The notes under the pieces were generated by a model, which was given only the letters and a program-made list of their open reading frames with translations, was not told where the DNA came from and made no database searches. Below are positions 33,077-41,240 of a DNA stretch of 64,000 nt, in pieces; the stretch's first letter is position 1; each line of letters starts with the position of its first letter. Source of the stretch: Lentisphaerae bacterium GWF2_49_21. Lineage in GTDB: Bacteria; Verrucomicrobiota; Lentisphaeria; Victivallales; GWF2-50-93. The translations under genes and the position numbers were made by a program. Location of the stretch: positions 124,001 through 188,000 of the forward strand of contig MHBH01000005.1 in assembly GCA_001804805.1 (NCBI GenBank), given 5' to 3'.

Positions 33077-34725
33077 TAAGTATACGGTTCCTGGATTATT
33101 GTATCGACATAATCCATTTTAGGCTCCCGCTGAGGATAGTCGGCGTTGAAATGGAGGCCTCGGCTTTCCTTCCTGCTCATGGCCGAATCTATGATGATCT
33201 CGGCGACGGTCGCAATATTGCGGAGTTCGACAAGATCGGGCGTGATAAGGAAATCCCAGTAGTACTTCTCGATTTCGCTCCTGATGTTCTTGATCCTGTT
33301 CTTCGCCCGTTCCAGACGCTTGTTCGTCCTGAAGATGCCGACATAGTCCCACATGAACCTCCTGATCTCATCCCAGTTGTGGGCGATGACGACGAGTTCG
33401 TCCGAATTGGTCGCGTTTCCGCTCCTCCACGTGGGGATCTTGCCGCTGGGGCGTTCGTCGCTGAACTTCTTCATCTTTGATTTGATGTCCTTTGCTGCGA
33501 ACTTCGCAATCACCAGCGCTTCGAGAAGACTGTTGCTCGCAAGGCGGTTCGCGCCGTGCAGGCCCGTCGATGCGACTTCTCCGACGGCATATAGTCCGGC
33601 AAGCCCGGTGAATCCGTTGATATCCGTCTTGACTCCCCCGCAGCAGTAATGGGCCGCAGGCACGACCGGTATCGGATCCTTGGCCATGTTTATTCCGACC
33701 TCGAGGCACTTTCCGAATATGTTCGGGAACCTCCGTTTCAGGAATTCCTCCTTCTTGTGCCTGATGTCGAGGAATGCGCAGGGCTGGCCGATCCGCTTCA
33801 GTTCGTTGTCTATCGCCCTGGCGACAATGTCGCGCGGAGCAAGGCTCGCCATTTTGTGGTATTGGTCCATGAATTCAACAAGGTTCCCTTTGGCGTCGAG
33901 GCGTTTGAGGATGGCGCCTTCGCCGCGTACCGCCTCGCTTATGAGGAAGGATTTCACTTTCGGATGATAAAGGATTGTCGGGTGGAACTGCAGGAATTCC
34001 ATGTTTGCTATTGGAACATGGGCGCGGGAGCACATTGCAATTCCATCACCGGATGCGATGTCGGGATTGCTCGTGTAAAGATATACCTTGCCTGTTCCGC
34101 CCGTGGCGATGGTGATGCTCATGCTCGTGACGGTCTTGACGATGTTGTGCCTTATGTCAAGCACATAAGTGCCGAGTACGCAGTCCTCGCCCATCCAGCC
34201 GAGTCTGCCGGACGTGATGAGATCAATTGCTATATGATACTCGAATATCTTGATGTTCGGATTGGCCCTGCATGCCTTTATCAATATCTTCTCGACCTCC
34301 TCGCCGGTGATGTCACCGGAATGAAGGACGCGTCTCTGTGTGTGTCCGCCTTCGCGCCCGAGATCGAAGTCGCCTACGTCCTGCTGGTGCCCCATCTCGC
34401 CGCGGGTGGTGAAGTGGGCTCCGAGATCGATCAGCTCCTTTATGGCGGCAGGACCGTTCTCAACGATAGTCTTGACAATGTTCTCTTTGCACAGATGGTC
34501 GCCGGCGACCATGGTGTCGCGCAGGTGTTCATCGAATGAGTCCTGTTTGGTGTCCATTACGCAGGCGATACCGCCCTGCGCGTATTTTGTGTTCGCCTCG
34601 TCGACGCTTCTTTTTGTAATAACGGCTACCGAGCCCAGCTTTGAGAGCTGGAGCGCGGTGAAGAGCCCGGCGAGTCCGCTGCCGACCACTATATGATCGA
34701 AATTCAATACTTCCTTGGTGGACAT
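33076..34725 (-). CDS. nadB: L-aspartate oxidase
   Basis: Flavoprotein that oxidises L-aspartate to iminoaspartate, the first step of de novo NAD synthesis; in anaerobes fumarate can be the electron acceptor. The 549 residues show DHIVVGSGLAGLFTALQLSKLG (FAD), TKYAQGGIACV, GREGGHTQRRVLH, CGGVKTDINGFTGLAGLYAVGEVASTGLHGANRLASNSLLEALV and a C-terminal helical domain, all characteristic. Succinate dehydrogenase/fumarate reductase is excluded by the GIACV loop and length. aspA, which makes or consumes fumarate, is also in this window. nadA and nadC are not. Confidence 0.95.
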   Translation of the reverse strand: MSTKEVLNFDHIVVGSGLAGLFTALQLSKLGSVAVITKRSVDEANTKYAQGGIACVMDTKQDSFDEHLRDTMVAGDHLCKENIVKTIVENGPAAIKELIDLGAHFTTRGEMGHQQDVGDFDLGREGGHTQRRVLHSGDITGEEVEKILIKACRANPNIKIFEYHIAIDLITSGRLGWMGEDCVLGTYVLDIRHNIVKTVTSMSITIATGGTGKVYLYTSNPDIASGDGIAMCSRAHVPIANMEFLQFHPTILYHPKVKSFLISEAVRGEGAILKRLDAKGNLVEFMDQYHKMASLAPRDIVARAIDNELKRIGQPCAFLDIRHKKEEFLKRRFPNIFGKCLEVGINMAKDPIPVVPAAHYCCGGVKTDINGFTGLAGLYAVGEVASTGLHGANRLASNSLLEALVIAKFAAKDIKSKMKKFSDERPSGKIPTWRSGNATNSDELVVIAHNWDEIRRFMWDYVGIFRTNKRLERAKNRIKNIRSEIEKYYWDFLITPDLVELRNIATVAEIIIDSAMSRKESRGLHFNADYPQREPKMDYVDTIIQEPYT

Positions 34726-34772
34726 GGTCAATATTCTTTATAGTTGAGCCAATTGCAAAAGTCAGCAATTGG

Positions 34773-34872
34773 CAGTGTTCAGGTGTCAGTGTTCAGGAAG
34801 GAGCAATACTTACAAGACACTTTTATTCCGCTTGTTATGCTCTGTTTTGCTGACACCTGACACCCGACACCT
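34773..34872. repeat. inverted heptad arms between nadB and lnt
   Basis: The left arm has four 7-nt units alternating CAGTGTT and CAGGTGT/CAGGAAG (34773-34800). The right arm has three units GACACCT, GACACCC, GACACCT (34852-34872), complementary in sense. The gap 34726-35096 contains no credible gene; it should hold the two divergent promoters. Confidence 0.65.
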
Positions 34873-35096
34873 GTATATCAAAACGTTAGTTTTGAAATCA
34901 TCTCAGTTACCTGAAAACCAATAAAATACGCCCGATGGACCGCTTTTTCCATTGAAATTATCAAAAGCTCAAATAGTTTTAATGCCCTATCATGAACAAG
35001 GACATACAAAACATCGACAAGACTGCCGCTGAACTGCGTGAAACCGAACTTGAAAACAAGGCGGGCAGGGTAGGCAACGAGTGGTGGGAGGTCAGC

Positions 35097-36803
35097 ATGA
35101 AGAGGACCTGGCTCCGCCTTGTCCTGCTTGCTGGTTCCGCCCTCCTGTATGCCGCAGCATTCCCCCCGCTCAACTGGAGCAGCGTCGGCTGGTTCGGAAT
35201 AATCCCTCTTTTCTGGCTGGTGAAGGGCAGGACTGTGAGGCAGGCGTGGTTTGACGGTTTTATCTGGGGATACGTCTGGTCGTGCACGGCTTTCTTCTTT
35301 CTGCGTGAGATCGAAGTCTTTGTTCCGTTTGCAATCGCTTTCATCTTTGCGCTTTTCCCTGCGTTCTGGGCCGCCTCGGTCCCGCTTCTCAGGAGATTCA
35401 TATTCGTGCCGGTCGATGTCCAGCTCAAGGGATGCGACGCAGAACGGGACTATTATAACAATGAAAAACACGGTCACTGGAAGAAATGCCTGTTTGTCCT
35501 CGTACTCGCCGCCTGGTGGTGCGTCCTGGAATGGACGAGGAACTGGCTATTTTCAGGATTCCCCTGGGACCTCCTGGCAGGTACGCAATGGAAGAACATT
35601 GCTCTCCTGCAGATATGCGAGTTCACTGGCGTCTACGGGCTCAGTTTCGTGCTCATCTACTTCAATATCTCCCTTGCGCTTGCGATGGAGATATGGAAGA
35701 ATATTTTCATGTACAGGAAATTCGAGCGCCCCATCCCCTTCTATGTTGCAATCGCATTGCTTGCAATCACCTTTGTCTCCGGATCGTATTCTGTCCTGAG
35801 GACAAGCGGGAACAAGGAAAAGGCCACTCTCGACGCCGTCGTGATCCAGGCAGATATTCCACAGTGCAGGATGGCCAACGACCAGCAGGCGAGGTTTGCC
35901 CTGGACGAGTATATGTCCCTCTCTGAAAATGCAGTACTCCTGAAGCCGGATCTTGTGATCTGGCCGGAGACTGCTGTTCCGGTCCCTTATAATCTCGCTG
36001 ATGATCTGGCCATGGAGTACAGGAGCAGGCTTGGAGGACTTATCATCCGGAACAGGATACCGTTCCTCATAGGCACAATTGATTTCGGCAAATACATTCC
36101 ACCGATGAGGCCCCAGGACATTCCGATCTACAACAGCGCCATCTTTATTGACAGGGATGCGAACATAGTTGACAGCTACAACAAGATCCATCTTGTGCCA
36201 TGGGGCGAATACACGCCGTTGGGAGAATATTATCCGTGGATAAAGAAGAAATTCGGAATGGGGAGGAGCCTGACGCCAGGGCGGAGAGCTACGATCTTCA
36301 ATATAAAGGAAAATGTCCGTGCCGGAATGAATATCTGCTTTGAGGATGTATTCCCGGAGCTTGCTCGGAACTGCGCGCTTGCCGGAGCCAACCTTCTGAT
36401 AATAATAAGCAATGACGCCTGGTATCCGAAGAGCTCCGAGCCGGAACAGCATCTTGCACATGCCGTGTTCAGGGCCGTCGAGATCCGCCGTCCGATAATC
36501 CGTGCCGGCAACAACAGCGGCAGCTGCGTGATCAGCCCTACCGGAGCAATTACCCAGAGCATTTCCTTCTCGTCCGATGATAAAAAAGATGGGAACGTCC
36601 TCGATCCGCTCCAGAAGATCAAGGGATTTGCCAATTTCAGAGTGGAAGTCATCGCCGACGCCCCTCTTACCTTCTATACGAAATATGGGAACGTGTTCAT
36701 CTATTTCTGCATCCTGGTCTGCATAGGCGCAGGCACCGGCCTGCTATGGGCCTGGCGTGAAAAGAAACAGAAACTCCTGGAGGCATTCGAGAAAAAACAA
36801 TGA
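35097..36803 (+). CDS. lnt: apolipoprotein N-acyltransferase
   Basis: Inner-membrane enzyme that adds the third acyl chain to lipoproteins, implying a Gram-negative outer membrane. It has an N-terminal block of about seven helices, then a periplasmic nitrilase domain with catalytic Glu in LVIWPETAVP, Lys in YNKIHLVPWGEYTP and Cys in GMNICFEDVFPE, and a final helix. The start is placed at 35097, where GGGAGG is five bases upstream and the first helix begins at once; an upstream in-frame ATG at 34992 has no ribosome site. It overlaps tlyA by ATGA. Several lipoproteins in the window are its likely substrates. Confidence 0.95.
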   Translation: MKRTWLRLVLLAGSALLYAAAFPPLNWSSVGWFGIIPLFWLVKGRTVRQAWFDGFIWGYVWSCTAFFFLREIEVFVPFAIAFIFALFPAFWAASVPLLRRFIFVPVDVQLKGCDAERDYYNNEKHGHWKKCLFVLVLAAWWCVLEWTRNWLFSGFPWDLLAGTQWKNIALLQICEFTGVYGLSFVLIYFNISLALAMEIWKNIFMYRKFERPIPFYVAIALLAITFVSGSYSVLRTSGNKEKATLDAVVIQADIPQCRMANDQQARFALDEYMSLSENAVLLKPDLVIWPETAVPVPYNLADDLAMEYRSRLGGLIIRNRIPFLIGTIDFGKYIPPMRPQDIPIYNSAIFIDRDANIVDSYNKIHLVPWGEYTPLGEYYPWIKKKFGMGRSLTPGRRATIFNIKENVRAGMNICFEDVFPELARNCALAGANLLIIISNDAWYPKSSEPEQHLAHAVFRAVEIRRPIIRAGNNSGSCVISPTGAITQSISFSSDDKKDGNVLDPLQKIKGFANFRVEVIADAPLTFYTKYGNVFIYFCILVCIGAGTGLLWAWREKKQKLLEAFEKKQ

Positions 36804-37534
36804 AAATAAGAGCTGACATAATTTTGACGGAACAGGGACTTGCAGAAAGCCACGAACAGGCGAAACGCCTGATCCTTGCCGGAAAAGTCAGGGTTGGAAC
36901 GGACCGGGTGGTGCAGAAGGCATCCGAACTTTTTGACGCAGGAACAGTCCTGACCCTCGAAGAGAAATCCCCGTACGTAAGCCGCGGAGCATACAAGCTT
37001 CTTCCAGCGATCGAAAAACATCTTCCGGACATGAAAGGACTGATATGCCTCGACGTCGGCGCTTCAACCGGAGGTTTCACTGACCTGATGATCCAGCGCG
37101 GAGCCGACAGGGTCTATGCTGTGGATGTCGGAACAGCCCAGCTCAACCAGAAGCTCAAGGATGATCCGCGTGTGATTTCACGGGAGAATGTTAACGCAAG
37201 ACATATTGTTGAGACTTTCCTTCCGGTGAAGGTCGATGTCATGACGATGGACATATCGTTTATTTCGGTAAAGAACGTCCTGCCTGCCGCAGACAAGCTT
37301 CTGAAGCCCGGCGGCTGGGCCTTCATACTGGTCAAACCGCAGTTTGAGGCGAGGCGCAAGGAGGTTGAGAAGGGCGGAGTCGTCAGGGATGAGAATATCA
37401 GGACCCGCTGTGTCGAGGAAATTGCGGATTTCGCAAGGAACGAGCTGTCTTATTCAGTTGTGGAAGTGATGCCGGCTCCTATTCTCGGCCCCAAGGGGAA
37501 TCAGGAGTTCATGGTGGTGTTTGTGAAGAAATAG
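36800..37534 (+). CDS. tlyA: TlyA-family rRNA methyltransferase
   Basis: A 244-residue protein with an N-terminal S4 RNA-binding domain (RADIILTEQGLAESHEQAKRLILAGKVRVG) and an FtsJ-type methyltransferase domain (CLDVGASTGGFTDLMIQRGADRVYAVDVG, then MDISFISVKNVLP). The family 2'-O-methylates cytidines of 16S and/or 23S rRNA; some members are called haemolysins. FILVKPQFEARRKEVEKGGVVRD is also characteristic. Translationally coupled to lnt. It is the last gene before a convergent restriction-modification module. Confidence 0.93.
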   Translation: MKIRADIILTEQGLAESHEQAKRLILAGKVRVGTDRVVQKASELFDAGTVLTLEEKSPYVSRGAYKLLPAIEKHLPDMKGLICLDVGASTGGFTDLMIQRGADRVYAVDVGTAQLNQKLKDDPRVISRENVNARHIVETFLPVKVDVMTMDISFISVKNVLPAADKLLKPGGWAFILVKPQFEARRKEVEKGGVVRDENIRTRCVEEIADFARNELSYSVVEVMPAPILGPKGNQEFMVVFVKK

Positions 37535-37557
37535 GATTATATCCTTGTTGACGATTT

Positions 37558-38277
37558 TCAATCAGGTTTGCCGCAGTTCATTTTTGTGAATTTGTGCCAG
37601 TCGATTGTTCCGTCCTTTAAGCAGTATTCAGCGATGAAATCACGGGTGAACCGGTTAATGGCTTTATTCCATTCGGCAATGAATTCCTGTCTGTGTTTTG
37701 CTGGCCGTTCGCGCATTGCATCAATGATTTTCAAATAAAATTCTGAGTCGCCAGTCAGTTCCTCCCAAAAAGATTGACCTGCCAATTCACGGAAAGAAAC
37801 GGAGCCAGATGGTTTAGTTCTCTTATTGCCGTAACAATAGCCGACAATGGGATCAAACTGTTTTTGTAGTTTTGCCATACGGCTTCTCAAAGCAAGAAAA
37901 TCTTGATTTTGTCTCCTTCGGCTCTGGGCGTTAAAGACAGATGGGCCGGACTTGACAGCTACTGCTTTATAAGTCTTTTTCGTTTCTATTACAATGTCAA
38001 CACCTTCGGAAGGCGCTACAGTCCCGTTTGAAACAGCTTTGGCAAGTGGTTCAAAAAAGGCATCTCCGAAAATACCTTCGTCCGATGATGACATATACGC
38101 CTTCAAAAGACCTTCGACAATTTCTGTTGCCGAATGCGTGCCTATAGCTCGGAAGAGATATGGATTCTTGCGTTTCAGCGCATCTCTTAGTTTTAGACCG
38201 CTGAGCTTTGCAATTCGGCGAACGTAAAAAGCATCAAGCAACTTTGCTACAACTGCTTCGGTGTCCTGTGTTTTCAT
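37558..38277 (-). CDS. type II restriction endonuclease, PmeII-like
   Basis: A 239-residue protein. GVDIVIETKKTYKAVAVKSGPSVFNAQSRRRQNQDF contains a PD-(D/E)xK-like core (Asp, then AVK) followed by Ser-Gly-Pro...Asn, as in PmeII-type enzymes, and GYCYGNKRTK...AGQSFWEELTGDSEFYLKII matches their C-terminal pattern. The start at 38277 has GAGGAG five bases upstream and overlaps the methyltransferase stop (ATGA), so the toxic cleavage enzyme is translated after its protector. Specificity is unknown; it should match the adjacent methylase. The family call is from motif pattern. Confidence 0.78.
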   Translation of the reverse strand: MKTQDTEAVVAKLLDAFYVRRIAKLSGLKLRDALKRKNPYLFRAIGTHSATEIVEGLLKAYMSSSDEGIFGDAFFEPLAKAVSNGTVAPSEGVDIVIETKKTYKAVAVKSGPSVFNAQSRRRQNQDFLALRSRMAKLQKQFDPIVGYCYGNKRTKPSGSVSFRELAGQSFWEELTGDSEFYLKIIDAMRERPAKHRQEFIAEWNKAINRFTRDFIAEYCLKDGTIDWHKFTKMNCGKPD

Positions 38278-39476
38278 TCTATCTCCTCTAAGTTTTCGAT
38301 ATGGTTCATCACGGTTTTTCCAATCACATATCCAAGGCCTATGGGAACAGCATTGCCTATCTGGCGATATTTGTCGGATGTGGTTCCGGAAAAAATCCAT
38401 TCATCTGGGAATTGTTGGATTCGGGCATATTCTTTTACGGAAAGCGGTCGCAACTCGGTAGGATGGCACAGACACGTACTTTTCTGTATCGGGCTTGTTG
38501 AAACAGTCGGTGAGGGTTTTTTTAAAGTCAACCTGCGATAGAATCCCACGCGGCCGCCGGTTGATTCGTATGCCCCGCCTAGAGCTTCCCTCTGCATTTC
38601 CAACGGTAGGTCGCGCCAGTTCTGGCCTTCTTTCAAAAGAGAAAGGAAACGGATTCGCGAGGGTGAAAATGGCGTAAACTCAGGCTTCTTGTCATGTAAA
38701 TTATCTATGGCATCACCTAGCGTCCGCCAACGCTGTTGAAAAAGTGTTTCTTCCGGGCCATAGGATCCAACAGGCATTACAAGCTGGTATCCGTCTCTGC
38801 TTCCTAGAAAAACGACTCTTTCTCTTTTTTGAGGTGTTCCATAGTCTGCGGCATTTACAAGTTGAGCTGTAACGGTGTAACCCATCTTCTCAAATTGCTG
38901 GTTTAACAAAGACATCACGGTTCCTTTTCCGAAACAACTGGTACATTTATTTCTTTCGGCAAGAGGGATGTGTTCCAAGGCGGCGGAAAGAATTCCTCGA
39001 ACGTTTTCCATTACAAAAAAGGATGGACGTATTTCATCGACTAATTTCAGGAAGTCAAACATCACCTGTCCTCGTGGATCGTTAAACGCTTGCCGTTTAC
39101 CTGCAGTGCTAAATGACGGGCAAGGTGGGCCGCCGACCATGACGTTGACATCGGAATCTTTCAAGCCAAAAAATGAGAGCAGCTTGCCGCCATTGTTCCA
39201 GTCTTTAATATCGCCTTCAATCAACGGAATTTCAGGTCGGTTTATTCTAATGGTTTCGCAAGCCCTTTTATCTATCTCGAGACATCCAGCGCAAGAGAAG
39301 CCGGCCGCCTCCATGCCAAGATCAAGCCCCATCGCACCGCTAAACAAAGAAATCATTTGGGGCTTTTTATTTTTTTCAGAAGCTGAGCCGTAACGGCTAT
39401 TGGACTCTTTTATAGAGATTGTTTCTTTTTGCGATAAATATTTTCTTCCAAGCAGGTAGAACTTATTTTTATGCAT
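38274..39476 (-). CDS. DNA (cytosine-5)-methyltransferase
   Basis: A 400-residue C5 methylase, the protective half of a restriction-modification system. Motif I is MISLFSGAMGLDLGMEAAGF, motif IV GGPPCPSFSTAGKRQ with the catalytic Cys, motif VI FVMENVRG, motif VIII QKRERVVFLG and motif X QIGNAVPIGLG. The 40 residues before motif I are basic. An unusual CTSCFGKGTV with two cysteines follows motif VI. Homologues might start at the internal Met41, but no ribosome site favours either. The module lies between core genes on other strands and is more AT rich than lnt-tlyA, suggesting acquisition. Confidence 0.93.
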   Translation of the reverse strand: MHKNKFYLLGRKYLSQKETISIKESNSRYGSASEKNKKPQMISLFSGAMGLDLGMEAAGFSCAGCLEIDKRACETIRINRPEIPLIEGDIKDWNNGGKLLSFFGLKDSDVNVMVGGPPCPSFSTAGKRQAFNDPRGQVMFDFLKLVDEIRPSFFVMENVRGILSAALEHIPLAERNKCTSCFGKGTVMSLLNQQFEKMGYTVTAQLVNAADYGTPQKRERVVFLGSRDGYQLVMPVGSYGPEETLFQQRWRTLGDAIDNLHDKKPEFTPFSPSRIRFLSLLKEGQNWRDLPLEMQREALGGAYESTGGRVGFYRRLTLKKPSPTVSTSPIQKSTCLCHPTELRPLSVKEYARIQQFPDEWIFSGTTSDKYRQIGNAVPIGLGYVIGKTVMNHIENLEEIE

Positions 39477-39662
39477 GGTGTTTTAACTCGAATAAATGTT
39501 TGATTAAGCCTTGGCGGTTCTCGTCCATGGTATTGCTTATAAATGTAATACGGACAATCGTGAATAACAGAGACTATTGAAAAATAGTTCTTTAGTTATA
39601 GCGTATCCCCCGTTTATAAGAATGTTGGATTATCAGATTTCTTCAAGTTTAAGGATATACTT

Positions 39663-40739
39663 ATGAGCAAAGTTTCAATAGTCAGGTGCAAGGATTACGA
39701 CAAGGTCAAGGTCAAGGAAGCTGTCGCGGAGAGCCTGAAGCTGATTGGCGGAATTGACAAGATCGTCAAAAGTGGCGACAAGGTGATGCTCAAGGTTAAC
39801 ATCACCGACATGCTGCCGATCGAAAAGGCTGTCACAACGCATCCTGCAATTGTCAGGGCCGTCCTGAAGATTCTGAAGGACAGCGGGGCCAGGGTGTGTA
39901 TTGGCGAAAGCTGCGGTTCCGCAAGATGGGAAGCAACTGATGAGATTCGCAGGAAGGCGAAAGCGAAGCTCCGCGGTAAGGATTTCGAGACGGCGAAAGA
40001 ATTTTTCAAAGCCATGCATTTGTCCGAAAACATAAAGGACATATTGAAGTTCAAGCTGCCCGGCGAGGACAAGCCGATGTTCGACAAGAATGAAATCGAT
40101 TTCACGAAACATTTCCAGGAGGCCTTCTCAAGCGTCGGGATTAGGGAGGTCGCAGATGAGTTCGGCGTGCCGACGATCTCATTTGATGACGAGGAATGGG
40201 TCGAGCAGCCAAATCCGGACGGAGTGTTCCTGAAGAAGATATGGCTCAGCAAGACCACGCTCGAATCAAATGTCATTATCGACATGCCCAAGCTCAAGAC
40301 ACATGAACTTGTGCTCTTTACCGGTGCGGTCAAGAACCTGCTCGGACTTGCGCCCGGATACCACAAGAGCTTCTATCACAGGGCATCCCGGCTGACAGGC
40401 AGCATGGGCGACATGCTTGTCGACATATACGGTCTTGTCAAGCCTAAGCTCACGGTGATGGACGGGATAATCGGTATGGAAGGCGATGGACCAATTGAAG
40501 GTCCTCCAAGGAATATCGGAGTTGTCGTCTCAGGATTTGACTCCATTTCCGTCGACGCTGTATGCTCCTCCATCATCGGCCTTGATCCGATTGAGGTGCC
40601 GACGACCAGGATCGCCACCGGAAGAGGGCTGGGAAAAGGGAATCTGAAGGATATCAAAGTCGTTGGGACACAGATAAGCGAAGTAAGGATTGCAGACTTC
40701 AAAATCCCGGACAAGGCGAGGGTTGATAACTTTGAATAA
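39663..40739 (+). CDS. DUF362 domain protein
   Basis: A 358-residue protein matching DUF362: KVSIVRCKDYDKVKVKEAVAESLKLIGG at the start, GDKVMLKVNI, the THPAIVRAVLKILKDSGARVCIGES segment and IIDMPKLKTHELVLFTGAVKNLLGLAPGYHKSFYH. Many members are fused to a 4Fe-4S ferredoxin domain; none is present here. The role is unknown, with redox or cofactor-related functions proposed for the family. AAGGATATACTT precedes the ATG. It has its own promoter region and is followed by a 500-base stretch of repeats. Confidence 0.87.
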   Translation: MSKVSIVRCKDYDKVKVKEAVAESLKLIGGIDKIVKSGDKVMLKVNITDMLPIEKAVTTHPAIVRAVLKILKDSGARVCIGESCGSARWEATDEIRRKAKAKLRGKDFETAKEFFKAMHLSENIKDILKFKLPGEDKPMFDKNEIDFTKHFQEAFSSVGIREVADEFGVPTISFDDEEWVEQPNPDGVFLKKIWLSKTTLESNVIIDMPKLKTHELVLFTGAVKNLLGLAPGYHKSFYHRASRLTGSMGDMLVDIYGLVKPKLTVMDGIIGMEGDGPIEGPPRNIGVVVSGFDSISVDAVCSSIIGLDPIEVPTTRIATGRGLGKGNLKDIKVVGTQISEVRIADFKIPDKARVDNFE

Positions 40740-40767
40740 GCAACGAGATGCTAAAGGCACTTAAAGT

Positions 40768-40956
40768 GAGGCAATTTCAAAATTGCCTCTATTCAGCTGA
40801 TTGCTTTCGTTGGAGTACAAGCTTCAGCTTGCGTAACCTGTTGTCGAAGATCCCGGCCCCAACGGGTGTCGGGAAATACTAAGACAAACTAAAGTTTGGA
40901 CTCCAACGGGCATGTTTCAGCGACAACAGTTTAATTGTATTTTTGAAATCAGCTCA
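40768..40956. repeat. dispersed ~190-bp element, copy 3
   Basis: Same order of blocks as 8389-8578: GAGGCAATTTC palindrome, GTTGGAGT, GTCGAAGATCCCGGCCCC, GTCGGGAAATAC, ACTCCAAC and ATTTTTGAAATCAGCTCA. Most differences from copy 1 lie in the arms beside GTTGGAGT and ACTCCAAC, where paired changes keep the stem. Together with 40981-41164 it fills the gene-free 40740-41240 region. Confidence 0.65.
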
Positions 40957-40980
40957 AAGTGCTTTGGATTAAAAAAGGAG

Positions 40981-41164
40981 CGCGGGTTTTCCAACCCGCG
41001 AAGAGGCGGACCAGTCTTTGAATTGATTATTGATGAGCGAAGCGAATCTTTGGAGTGCGGCAGCCCTCTGCCGCTATGGATTCCGGATCCAGGGAATATT
41101 TAGAAATAAATGCAAAGCGGCACAGGGGTGCCGCAGTCCAAAGTCAGGCCGGAGCGCCTGACAT
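40981..41164. repeat. chain of mini-hairpins with TTGGAGTGC frame, copy 1
   Basis: Starts with the bead CGCGGGTT-ttcc-AACCCGCG (40981-41000). From 41030 it has TGATGAGCGAAGCGAATC, TTGGAGTGC, bead GCGGCAG/CTGCCGC (41057-41074), bead GCGGCAC/GTGCCGC (41117-41134), then CAGTCCAAAGTCAGGC and GCGCCTGACAT. The start and end words recur at 55147-55299 and, reversed, at 43708-43856, while the beads differ. Confidence 0.65.
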
Positions 41165-41240
41165 AAATACGAAAAAACAAATCGAAGATTGGGAATATGC
41201 TCGTAGTTAATGCCGTGAGGCATGTGCTTGGATTTAAATT

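Noticed and set aside
33649-34539. 296-codon plus-strand frame inside nadB
   Set aside because: Antisense of nadB, with no motif and no start signal.
35553-36461. 302-codon minus-strand frame inside lnt
   Set aside because: Antisense of a clear lnt gene.
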